Origin: Anthopleura xanthogrammica
Lineage: Eukaryota > Cnidaria > Anthozoa > Actiniaria > Actiniidae
Direction: 5' to 3'
NCBI GenBank assembly: GCA_964019055.1
Contig: OZ025209.1
Location: 14,297,867 to 14,361,866, forward strand
Length of the DNA: 64,000 bases
The stretch's first letter is position 1; the number at the start of each line of letters is the position of its first letter. Shown piece after piece: positions 1-11,371 of this stretch. Below the pieces are notes generated by a model that was not told where the DNA came from, searched no databases, and saw only the letters and a program-made list of their open reading frames with translations. The translations under genes and the position numbers were made by a program.

Positions 1-1977
1 ATTTTTGTCTGCAAAGAATGCTTAGTTTCAAAAATTTATATATTCGTTTGCAATTTTTACGAAACTTTACAATGATGTGACAAATTTGATAGTAAACTCG
101 TTTTTTCTTGTCAATCAAATATTTTAGAATATCATGCTAGCGTGATATTGATCTATCAGGATCAAGCCTATGCTAATTGCGTGACGAGCGTGACACAGCA
201 TTAGAAACAGGGTGACAAAATCTACATTCGGTGCGTTTGCACAGTAAAGCATGCAGCTTCCCCGCCATGATGCAGGCCAAAAACACAGAAAGAAACTTGA
301 AATTTTTGACCTTTAAAGTTCCAGGAAGTTACTGGGTTTGAAGTAAAGTTACTATTGCCTTTTTACTTCATAGAAGAAAGGAAATTCTGAAATATTTGGT
401 AAGTATTATTATTGGTTATTTTGGCTTGGAAACTTTTACATTTAAGTGAGATCGACTTTCATGATGAAAGTGTTTAGTGATAAAAGAAACACCTCTTTTA
501 AAACTATAGTAACACACCTAGTTATATTTATCCTTCCTTCGTTTTATTCATATTTTATGGGTTATTAAAATATAGAGAAACGGTTATAAGCTGTAGCCAG
601 AACTATGAAGCACTTGTCCCCTATGAAAATTGCAATATAAGCTTGATTCTTTGTCAATAATACTTGAAACTTTTAAGGAAATTATCTCTTGAACAGGACT
701 GAGTTACGTAAAATCATGTGCTTCTTAATATTTTAATGAAGATAAACGCTATTTTTGTGAACCTTCGAGTAATGATTTTTAAAATCCATCGATTTTAAAT
801 CCATAATAGAAAATAATATTACAAGTTAATGTGGTTTCAGCGCATGCAGCCTGCATAGCCAGCTGGATATTTTGGCGCCAAAACTCCCAATCCCTTGGGG
901 GGAGGGAGAGGTGTGATGAATATACTAGATATATATCTTGAAATAATAGAAAATGGAATTATAATATATCTTAATTAATACACATTAATTCTGCCCAATA
1001 GTAGTTAATGCTTTTTGAGACTGCACAGATAAACAGCTTTTCTTTGCCGACTAAACTACAAATCCCTCGGGGGAGGGGGTGGTGTGAGTAATGGTCTACA
1101 AGTGGCTTGCGGGTCGACATTTTTTGAAGCTCCTAAAACTTACATTTTTTTACATCAAAAGGAAGAAAAATTACACCATTCATACCTATTCAACTCGCTC
1201 TTTTAGAATTTGATAGATTTAGTGCGAAAATCCAAAATTTTGGAAAATCTGGAAAATCCGTATCCGTGGATTTATTTCTTGGATCGGACTTTTTCCAAAA
1301 GGAGCGTCGGATCGAAAAAAAATTCTTTGATATTTCAATTCGAAAACAATGAGGAAAGTCAAACAATACTTGAGACATCGATATTTTTGAAAATCATGAA
1401 CAAATATAGCTGGTTTGAAAAGAATACAGATAAGGATGGCCGGTAGGAATTAGTGATTTCAGTCCACATATGTTACAATTTCTTTTCAGCTTTATCATAC
1501 AAAACCTCGAAAAAGCGTTCAGAGATCCTTTACTTGTTAGCAGAAGAAATGCCGAACCAGAAAGAGGCCTCAGTTTGGTACCATTTCGATAGATACCGTA
1601 AAGGGTAAGATGAAAGTTTTTATTCCAAAGACTACGGTATCAAACGCATCACTGCTTCAATACTATTCAAGTAAATATACAAAACGTTAGTAGGTATATT
1701 AATGTGTGTTGAAAAATAATTATATATGTGCACCTTTTTATTCTAAATTATTAAATTCTGGTGTGACGAAAAAAAACACAGATACCACAGGAAACCCAAT
1801 TATAATTCTACAAGTGTTCTCATTCAGTCCGAAAATCAGATAAAACTGTCTCAGTTGTACAGATTAATTCAATTTATCTTAAAATTCCTGCAGAATTAAA
1901 GGAAGAAATTTGAAAAAAACCTGCTCAGTTACCGATGTAGCACAATGGCGGTATAGGATCAATCTAGTGGTCACTTG
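1..1977. repeat. Segmental duplication, copy A (partner 6986-8975)
   Basis: This stretch is almost identical to 6986-8975; base 1 aligns with base 6986 and the match runs up to the start of the 40-bp minisatellite in both copies. Differences are scattered substitutions and short indels, for example a short stretch around 8755-8775 that is absent here. Open frames inside it are short and not conserved between the copies, so I see no gene. It includes GC-rich patches at 890-915 and 1060-1090 and otherwise AT-rich sequence. The duplication probably continues to the left of the window. Confidence 0.9.
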
Positions 1978-4900
1978 TACATTCTTATTCCTATTCGTTC
2001 ATCCAGTCCATCTCGTGTACATTCTTATTCCAATACATCCATCCAATCACTCTCGTGTACATTCATATTCCTATGCGTTCTTCCAATCCAACTCGTGTAC
2101 ATTGTTATTCCAATACATCCATCCAATCCATCTCGTGTACATTCTTATTCCTGTATGCCTATCCAATCCATCTCATGTACATTCTTATTCCTATACATCC
2201 ATCCAATCCATGTCGTGTACATTCTTATTCCTATGCGTTCATCCAATCCATCTCGTGTACATTCTTATTCCTATGCGTCTATCCAATCCATCTCGTGTAC
2301 ATTCTTATTCCTATGCGTTCATCCAATCCATCTCGTGTACATTCTTATTCCTATACGTTCATCCAATCCATCTCGTGTACATTCTTATTCCTATGCGTCT
2401 ATCCAATCCATCTCGTGTACATTCTTCTTCCTATACGTTCATCCAATCCATCTCGTGTACATTCTTATTCCTATGCGTCTATCCAATCCATCTCTGTACA
2501 TTCTTATTCCTATGCGTCTATCCAATCCATCTCGTGTACATTCTTATTCCTATACGTTCATCCAATCCATCTCGTGTACATTCTTATTCCTATGCGTCTA
2601 TCCAATCCATCTCGTGTACATTCTTATTCCTATACGTTCATCCAATCCATCTCGTGTACATTCTTATTCCTATGCGTTCATACAATCCATCTCGTGTACA
2701 TTCTTATTCCTATGCGTTCATCCAATCCATCTCGTGTACATTCTTATACCTATGCGCCCATCCAATCCATCTCGTGTACATTCTTATTCCTATGCGTTCA
2801 TCCAATCCATCTCGTGTACATTCTTATTCCTATGCGTTCATCCAATCCATCTCGTGTACATTCTTATTCCTATGCGTTCGTCCAATCCATCTCGTGTACA
2901 TTGTTATTCCTATGCGTTCATCCAATCCATCTCGTGTACATTCTTATTCCTATGCGTCTATCCAATCCATCTCGTGTACATTCTTATTCCTATGCGTTCA
3001 TCCAATCCATCTCGTGTACATTCTTATTCCTATACGTTCATCCAATCCATCTCGTGTACATTCTTATTCCTATGCGTCTATCAAATCCATCTCGTGTACA
3101 TTCTTATTCCTATACGTTCATCCAATCCATCTCGTGTACATTCTTATTCCTATGCGTCTATCCAATCCATCTCTGTACATTCTTATTCCTATGCGTCTAT
3201 CCAATCCATCTCATGTACATTCTTATTCCTATACGTTCATCCAATCCATCTCGTGTACATTCTTATTCCTATGCGTCTATCCAATCCATCTCGTGTACAT
3301 TCTTATTCCTATACGTTCATCCAATCCATCTCGTGTACATTCTTATTCCTATGCGTTCATACAATCCATCTCGTGTACATTCTTATTCCTATGCGTTCAT
3401 CCAATCCATCTCGTGTACATTCTTATACCATACGCCCATCCAATCGATCTCGTGTACATTCTTATTCCTATGCGTTCATCCAATCCATCTCGTGTACATT
3501 CTTATTCCTATGCGTTCATCCTATCCATCTCGTGTACATTCTTATTCCTATGCGTTCGTCCAATCCATCTCGTGTACATTCCTATTCCTATGCGTCCATC
3601 CAATCCATCTCGTGTACATTCCTATTTCTATGCGCCCATCCAATCCATCTCGTGTATATTGTTATTCCTATGCGTTCATCCAATCCATCTCGTGTACATT
3701 CTTATTCCTATGCGTTCATCCAATCCATCTCGTATACATTCTTATACCTATGCGCCCATCCAATCCATCTCGTGTACATTCTTATTCCTATGCGTTCATC
3801 CAATCCATCTCGTGTACATTCTTATTCCTATGCGTTCGTCCAATCCATCTGGTGTACATTCTTATTCCTATGCGTTCATACAATCCATCTCGTGTACATT
3901 CTTATTCCTATGCGTTCATCCAATCCATCTCGTGTACATTCTTATACCTATGCGCCCATCCAATCGATCTCGTGTACATTCTTATTCCTATGCGTTCATC
4001 CAATCCATCTCGTGTACATTCTTATTCCTATGCGTTCATCCTATCCATCTCGTGTACATTCTTATTCCTATGCGTTCGTCCAATCCATCTCGTGTACATT
4101 CCTATTCCTATGGGTCCATCCAATCCATCTCGTGTACATTCCTATATCTATGCGCCCATCCAATCCATCTCGTGTATATTGTTATTCCTATGCGTTCATC
4201 CAATCCATCTCGTGTACATTCTTATTCCTATGCGTTCATCCAATCCATCTCCTATACATTTTTATACCTATGCGCCCATCCAATCCATCTCGTATACATT
4301 CTTATTCCTATTCGTTTATCCAATCCATCTCGTGTACATTCTTATTCCTATGCGTTCATCCAATCCATCTCGTGTACATTCTTATTCCTATGCGTTCATC
4401 CAATCCATCTCGTATACATTTTTATACCTATGCGCCCATCCAATCCATCTCGTATACATTCTTATTCCTATTCGTTTATCCTATCCATCTCGTGTACATT
4501 CTTATTCCTATGCGTTCGTCCAATCCATCTCGTGTACATTCCTATTCCTATGCGCCCATCCAATCCATCTTGTGTACATTCCTATTCCTATGCGCCCATC
4601 CAATCCATCTCGTGTACATTCCTATTTCTATGCGCCCATCCAATCCATCTCGTATACATTCTTATTCCTATTCGTTTATCCAATCCATCTCGTGTACATT
4701 CTTATTCCTATGCGTTCATCCAATCCATCTCGTGTACATTCCTATTCCTATGCGCCCATCCAATCCATCTTGTGTACATTCTTATTCCTATGCGTTCATC
4801 CAATCCATCTCGTGTACATTCCTATTTCTATGCGCCCATCCAATCCATCTCGTATACATTCTTATTCCTATTCGTTTATCCAATCCATCTCGTGTACATT

Positions 4901-5095
4901 CTTATTCCTATGCGTTCATCCAATCCATCTCGTGTACATTCTTATTCCTATGCGTTCATCCAATCCATCTCGTGTACATTCTTATTCCTATGCGTTCATC
5001 CAATCCATCTTGTGTACATTCTTATTCCTATACATCCATCCAATCCATCTCGTGTACATTCTTATTTTTACACTTTCATCCATTACATCTCAGTT
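1978..5095 (+). repeat. 40-bp minisatellite, long array
   Basis: About 75-80 tandem copies of a 40-bp unit whose core reads ATTCTTATTCCTATGCGTTC followed by ATCCAATCCATCTCGTGTAC. Variants at a few positions (GCGTTC/ACGTTC/GCGTCT/GCGCCC, CTTATT/CTTATA/CCTATT) recur in blocks, which suggests higher-order amplification. Rare 1-2 base deletions occur, for example CTCTGTAC near 2495 and 3173. Because 40 is not a multiple of three and the unit has no stop in any plus-strand frame, all three forward frames stay open for more than 1000 codons. I read this as satellite DNA, not a gene. Confidence 0.95.
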
Positions 5096-6059
5096 CAACG
5101 AAGATGATACTACCACTGACATGATCTTTACTTCACTGTCTGATAGTTAGTGTACCAAACCATACCGTATTTTGGTTTGGTACCTAATGGTATGCATGAT
5201 TTTGCCGGGTAACCTTTAAAGTCTGCTCTCATTTTGTTTTCTTTCTTTCTTTCTTTCTTTCTTTCTATCTCTTTTATCCTGTTTTATTTTGTAGTCTATG
5301 GGTTGAAAAGTATATCAAACAATCATGAAACGAATCTGCTAATTAAGTGTCAGTATTTTGATCTATCCAGCTAAGCAAGGACTGAAGTATGGTCAGAAAA
5401 AAGTACTAAGAGTAAGATGCGCATTTAGGATTCCTCTTGTCCTTTCAAAACGAAAGATTCAAGTTTTTAAGATCAATATGTTTTTATTGCTTGATTAACC
5501 AGGACCATACTTCCAGACATCGAGTGCTGAAGCATCGTATGGACTTACGGCTATGCTGGAGATTTCGGCCCCAACACCGCTATCCCGGGAGGACATTACT
5601 GACTGATCAGGAAGCTCGGCCGAAGCCTAAGGGAGAGGTTAATCGGCCCCTAGACCTTAGATGATTAACCACTTGCTATGACCAGCACACCCGGTATGTC
5701 GCTTGTGTCGCTGATGCTTTGTTACAATGGTTATTTCTTTCCATGTGGGACGTGCTTTCAAAAGCCCATTCGTGGCGTATACATAGAACAGCTAGGGGTA
5801 AAAGTCAGAATTGAGTTTTTATTCGGTCTTATCTCTCAAAATACTTTGAAACGTGGTATTTTTGGCATCAAGAGAGATACGCAAGTGCTGCAAAGCATGC
5901 GCATGCGTATATGAGAATTATCAGCGTCAGCGGAAAAAACAAACAAGCAAAAAATGGAAACGACACGAAGCCTGTCATTCAAGTTTGTAGCCCCCTTATA
6001 CGAGAGTTTCAAGGCTCAGTGTATTAAATAACTTTAAAACTTCGGCTCATTATGACCCA
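5096..6059. other. Unique spacer with a CTTT microsatellite
   Basis: Single-copy sequence between two minisatellites. It holds a short TTTC/CTTT microsatellite at about 5235-5270. Two small open frames (5437-5664 and 5678-5914) have no recognisable domain and no splice or promoter context, so I do not call genes. Confidence 0.6.
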
Positions 6060-6848
6060 TGTATTCTTATTCCTATGTCAGGATATGATTGGATCCTCCA
6101 GGATATGATTGGATCCTCCAGGTTGTGATTGGATCCTCCAGGATGTGATTGGATCCTCCAGAATATGATTGGATCCTCCAGGATGTGATTGGATCCTCCA
6201 GGATATGATTGGATCCTCCAGAATATGATTGGATCCTCCAGGATATGATTGGATCCTCCAGGATGTGATTGAATCCTCCAGGATATGATTGGATCCTCCA
6301 GGATGTGATTGGATCCTCCAGGATGTGATTGGATCCTCCAGAATATGATTGGATCCTCCAGGATGTGATTGGATCCGCCCGAATATGATTGGATCCTCCA
6401 GGATGTGATTGGATCCTCCAGGATGTGATTGAATCCTCCAGGATATGATTGGATCCTCCAGGATGTGATTGGATCCTCCAGGATGTGATTGGATCCTCCA
6501 GAATATGATTGGATCCTCCAGGATGTGATTGGATCCGCCAGAATATGATTGGATCCTCCAGGATGTGATTGGATCCTCCAGGATGTGATTGGATCCTCCA
6601 GGATGTGATTGGATCCTCCAGATAATGATTGGATCCTCCAGGATGTGATTGGATCCGCTAGAATATGATTGGATCCTCCAGGATGTGATTGGATCCTCCA
6701 GAATGTGATTGGATCCTCCAGAATATGATTGGATCCTCCAGGATGTGATTGGATCCGCCAGAATATGATCGGATCCTCCATAATGTGATTGGATCCTCCC
6801 GAATGTGATTGGATACTCAAGAATATTTCATTGATCCTTCCGAATGTG
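6060..6848. repeat. 20-bp minisatellite with a BamHI site in most units
   Basis: About 38 copies of a 20-bp unit, GGATCCTCCAGGATGTGATT, with alternation of GGATGTG, GGATATG and GAATATG. Most copies carry GGATCC. The first bases (6060-6078) are a fragment of the 40-bp satellite unit (ATTCTTATTCCTATG), so the two arrays once abutted. The minus strand is open for 267 codons here because three 20-bp units make 20 stop-free codons; I do not regard that frame as a gene. Confidence 0.95.
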
Positions 6849-6858
6849 ACCATATATT

Positions 6859-6890
6859 TGGGGGGGGGGGGGGGGGGGGGGGGAGGTGGA
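6859..6890. repeat. Poly-G tract
   Basis: An uninterrupted run of more than 20 G followed by GGAGGTGGAG lies directly after the 20-bp minisatellite. It could form G-quadruplex structure and its length is prone to sequencing error. The following 90 bases contain a short reversed echo of copy-A sequence (TTTGTCACAT, GTAAAGA), after which the second duplication copy begins. Confidence 0.85.
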
Positions 6891-6985
6891 GACGTTTACT
6901 ATCAAATTTGTCACATCGATATTAGTGAAACTGCAAAGTTTCGTAAAGATCGTAAAGACGAAGTTATGAATTCTTAAAACCAATA

Positions 6986-8975
6986 ATTTTTGTCTGCAAA
7001 GAATGCTTAGTTTCAAAAATTTATATATTCGTTTGCAATTTTTACGAAACTTTACAATGATGTGACAAATTTGATAGTAAACTCGTTTTTTCTTGTCAAT
7101 CAAATATTTTAGAATATCATGCTAGCGTGATATTGATCTATCAGGATCAAGCCTATGCTAATTGCGTGACGAGCGTGACACAGCATTAGAAACAGGGTGA
7201 CAAAATCTACATTCGGTGCGTTTGCACAGTAAAGCATGCAGCTTCCCCGCCATGATGCAGGCCAAAAACACAGAAAGAAACTTGAAATTTTTGACCTTTA
7301 AAGTTCCAGGAAGTTACTGGGTTTGAAGTAAAGTTACTATTGCCTTTTTACTTCATAGAAGAAAGGAAATTCTGAAATATTTGGTAAGTATTATTATTGG
7401 TTATTTTGGCTTGGAAACTTTTACATTTAAGTGAGATCGACTTTCATGATGAAAGTGTTTAGTGATAAAAGAAACACCTCTTTTAAAACTATAGTAACAC
7501 ACCTAGTTATATTTATCCTTCCTTCGTTTTATTCATATTTTATGGGTTATTAAAATATAGAGAAACGGTTATAAGCTGTAGCCAGAACTATGAAGCACTT
7601 GTCCCCTATAAATATTGCAATATAAGCTTGATTCTTTGTCAATAATACTTGAAACTTTTAAGGATATTATCTCTTGAACAGGACTGAGTTACGTAAAATC
7701 ATGTGCTTCTTAATATTTTAATGAAGATAAACGCTATTTTTGTGAACCTTCGAGTAATGATTTTTAAAATCCATCGATTTTAAATCCATAATAGAAAATA
7801 ATATTACAAGTTAATGTGGTTTCAGCGCATGCAGCCTGCATAGCCAGCTGGATATTTTGGCGCCAAAACTCCCAATCCCTTGGGGGGAGGGAGAGGTGTG
7901 ATGAATATACTAGATATATATCTTGAAATAATAGAAAATGGAATTATAATATATCTTAATTAATACACATTAATTCTGCCCAATAGTAGTTAATGCTTTT
8001 TGAGACTGCACAGATAAACAGCTTTTCTTTGCCGACTAAACTCGAAATCCCTCGGGGGAGGGGGTGGTGTGAGTAATGGTCTACAAGTGGCTTGCGATTC
8101 GACATATTTGAAGCTCGCAAAACTTACATTTTTTTACATCAAAAGGAAGAAAAATTACACCATTCATACCTATTCAACTCGCTCTTTTAGAATTTGATAG
8201 TTTTAGTGCGAAAATCCAAAATTGTGGAAAATCCGGAAAATCCGTATCCGTGGATTTATTTCTTGGATCGGACTTTTTCCAAAAGGAGCGTCGGATCGAG
8301 AAAAAATTTCTTTGATATTTCCATTCGTTAACAATGAGGAAGGTCAAACAATGCTTGAGACATTGCTTTGACATCGATATTTTTGAAAATCATGAACACA
8401 TATGGCTGGTTTGAAAAGAATACAGATAAGGATGGCCGGTAGGAATTAGTGATTTCATTCCGCATATGTTACAATTTCTTCTCAGCTTTATCATACGAAA
8501 CCTCGAAAAAGCGTTGAGAAATCATTCACTTGTTAGCAGAAGAAATGCCGAACCAGAAAGAGGCCTATGGTAACGTTTCGATAGATACCGTAAAGGGTAA
8601 GATGAAAGTTTTTATTCCAAACACTACGGTATCAAATGCATCACTGCTTCAATACTATTCAAGTAAAAATAGAAAACGTAAGTAGGTATATTAAAGTGTG
8701 TTGAAAAATATTTATATATATGCACCTTTGTATTCTGAATTATTAAATTCTGTACGGGCTGCCTGTGGTGTGACGAAAAAAAACCGATACCACAGGAAGC
8801 CCAAATATATTTCTACAAGTGTTCTCATTCAGCCCGAAAATCAGATAAAACTGTCTCAGTTGTACAGATTAATTCAATTTATCTTAAAATTCCTGCAGAA
8901 TTAAAGCAAGAAATTTGAAAAAACTTGTCAGTTACCGATGTAGCACAGTGGCGGTATAGGATCAATCTAGTGGTC
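6986..8975. repeat. Segmental duplication, copy B (partner 1-1977)
   Basis: Matches bases 1-1977 almost base for base, including the AGCGCATGCAGCCTGCATAG block and the poly-G-rich patches. No coding potential is conserved between the copies. It leads straight into a second, much shorter copy of the same 40-bp minisatellite, so the duplicated unit was the flank plus the satellite. Confidence 0.9.
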
Positions 8976-9485
8976 ACTTGTACATTCTTATTCCTATTCG
9001 TACATCCAATCCATCTCGTGTACATTGTTATTCCTATGCGTTCATCCAATCCATCTCGTGTCATTGTTATTCCTATGCGTTCATCCAATCCATCTCGTGT
9101 ACATTGTTATTCTTATGCGTTCATCCAATCCATCTCGTGTACATTGTTATTCCTATGCGTTCATCCAATCCATCTCGTGTACATTGTTATTCCTATGCGT
9201 TCATCCAATCCATCTCGTGTACATTGTTATTCCTATACGTTCATCCAATCCATCTCGTGTACATTGTTATTCCTATGCGTTCATCCAATCCATCTCGTGT
9301 ACATTGTTATTCCTATGCGTTCATCCAATCCATCTGGTGTACATTCTTATTCGCTATCCCCATCCAATCAATCTCGTGTACATTCTTATTCCTGTATGCC
9401 CATCCAATCCATCTCGTGTAGATTCTTATTCCTATGCGTTCATCCAATCCATCTCGTGTACATTTTTCCCCTATGCATTTATCCA
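8976..9485 (+). repeat. 40-bp minisatellite, short array
   Basis: About 12 copies of the same 40-bp unit as at 1978-5095, here mostly of the variant ATTGTTATTCCTATGCGTTC. One unit has lost bases near 9058 (CTCGTGTCATTG). The last units are degenerate (TTCGCTATCCCC, TTTTTCCCCTATGC). All three forward frames are open again for the reason given for the long array. Confidence 0.92.
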
Positions 9486-10312
9486 ACACGTAGAAAAAGT
9501 CATTTTTGAAACGTGATGATATGAAATAATTTTACAGAACTAACCTTATTGCTGTCTCGTAAAAGGCAGGTATGATCGTTAAGATGGGTTCCCTGTGGTT
9601 GCTTTCGCGCCATTGTTTTCAATTCAACACTTTCAATCAAATGACCTGAACACGGATTGAACAGATTCTCTAATAACAAAATTCGAATAATACTGAGAAA
9701 TTCGTTATTTTGAACATTCTATTGCATTTTTTCAGAATTCAGCTTGAAAATTTTAGCATTTACATATATGTATGTCTTTGTTGCATTCATTTGCATTTTG
9801 AAGACAAAGACTTGACCTTTTGGCCATGTTTACCACACGTCGAAGAATGATTTATATATTGAACTTCATGAACAAAAAACGTAATATTCCTTCTCCAGGA
9901 AGTAAAAACAGCGGTTGGAAATAGCAGGGGGTTTGGAGACATCTAGAAAACTAAAAAAATTGCGAGAAATATCAGAGAGAGGGAGCACAGAATCAGTGGA
10001 AGACGGTACAAGAGACTTCGCTTATTTCGTTAGGTGAGTTCTTTGACAATATTGTTGTTGCTTCAAAATACTTTAAAATGATAATAGCCGTATAATCGAA
10101 GTTAATTGCCCTTAAAATTAACTTGCTAAAGTGCTGTGATTGATGTAGATGTATTTTTGTTTGGAAGTGAATTGTCTTTTTGAAGCTAGTCAGATCGAAT
10201 GACAGATCTTCACTTGCTAATGAAGTAAGCTTACTACTGGACAAAGTACAACGTAATCCTACTAAATATAGTCGAGTAAAATTCTTTATAGGATTTGCGC
10301 TTTGAAGACGGT
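9486..10312. other. Upstream spacer of the receptor gene
   Basis: No gene recognised. A possible 5' untranslated exon ends with a good splice donor at 10033/10034 (TTAG followed by GTGAGT), compatible with an acceptor at 10698 (TTCTTCGTTTATAG). This is suggestive only; a transcript would be needed to decide. Confidence 0.35.
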
Positions 10313-10321
10313 ATATATAAA
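10313..10321 (+). promoter_or_regulatory. Candidate TATA box of the receptor gene
   Basis: TATATAAAG lies about 390 bases upstream of the proposed start codon at 10707. It is the best TATA match in the region, but AT-rich DNA gives such matches by chance, so this is tentative. Confidence 0.3.
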
Positions 10322-10706
10322 GTAACGATCTTAGGTATTGTATGACTGCGTTTTACATATTTTTAACATATTGAAATACCAACACATGCATTAAAGTCCA
10401 AAATTAAAAAGTTAAAGGTACGTTTACACTTATGTAAAATTAATGTAACTAAAGACTCTCGTTAAAATTATGCATAACCTTTATTTTTATTAACCAAGGA
10501 AGTTTACTTCATTCGCCATGGAGTATGTTTATGCTAGATTAATTGTTATTTGTTCTTTCGTCTTTGAAGGCAAAGTTACTCACGCGAAAAGTAAAAGTTA
10601 ACAAAAACATCCTGACGATTGATGAATTGAATCCATCAACACGCGAAAACTAATAAAGTGCTTCCTAAAATATTGTTACATTTCTTCTTCGTTTATAGGT
10701 TACGTG

Positions 10707-10758
10707 ATGTCTTGCCCTGGTGCACCTGAGAAAATAACATTTTATTTACTTTTTTCAG
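10707..10758 (+). CDS. Receptor exon 1: start codon and signal peptide part
   Basis: ATG opens 17 codons plus one base, then a GTGAGT donor. Joined to exon 2 it reads a short polar start followed by the hydrophobic core [16 protein letters not shown], a convincing signal peptide that continues straight into the propeller. The frame of the whole 12-exon model closes only with this phase-1 join. An acceptor-like TATAG just upstream (10698) suggests that an untranslated exon may precede it. Confidence 0.65.
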
Positions 10759-11334
10759 GTGAGTTATCGATTTGTAAACGTTGCTATAGGGTTATCAAAC
10801 TCACCAAAAGATATTGTTGTATATAAATTTAGAAAAATATTGAATTAGTTTTTTAATTCAGGCAATGCAGGCTAAGTGTTCATGTAGTGCGTAAACGTGG
10901 ATGTAAAAATGTCAGCATTATAACAAACTTACTATTATTATTATTACTACTATTATTAATTATTGATTATTGATTATTATTATAAGGCAATTTAACTTGT
11001 ATTTAAACTCGTAACCTAGCAACCATTTAAGGGTGGCATGGGTGGTGTAGTGGTTTACCACTCACCTCTCACCGCTGCAGTCTGGGTTCAAGCCCCTGCT
11101 TGGTTTGGATCATATGTGTGCTGAGTTTGTTTGATGTGTTGTTCTCTCCTGTGCCACAAGGGTTTTTTCTCCAGGTTATCTGGTTTTTCCTCCCTCCGTA
11201 AAAATCAACATGTGAGTTGTGTTGTATGCATAGAATATATAATGTAGTGGTAGTGTGTGTGTGAGTGACAGTGGCCAAATTGGAAACCAGTATTCATTTA
11301 CTGAATTTGTATCCCACTATAAAAAAGTGATTGG

Positions 11335-11371
<37 letters not shown>

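Noticed and set aside
1978..5095. Possible CRISPR array
   Set aside because: The repeats are contiguous 40-bp units without spacers, in animal DNA; no cas genes.
1910..5150. Three overlapping open frames of 1031-1065 codons
   Set aside because: They follow from a stop-free 40-bp repeat read in three frames; no splice sites, promoter or non-repeat domain support a gene.
5437..5914. Two frames of 75 and 78 codons in the spacer
   Set aside because: No start context, domain or paralogue; the length is expected by chance.
6050..6853. 267-codon minus-strand frame
   Set aside because: It is the 20-bp minisatellite read as a 20-residue repeat, with no coding context.
8925..9516. Frames of 147-194 codons in the short satellite
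   Set aside because: Same 40-bp repeat effect as in the long array.
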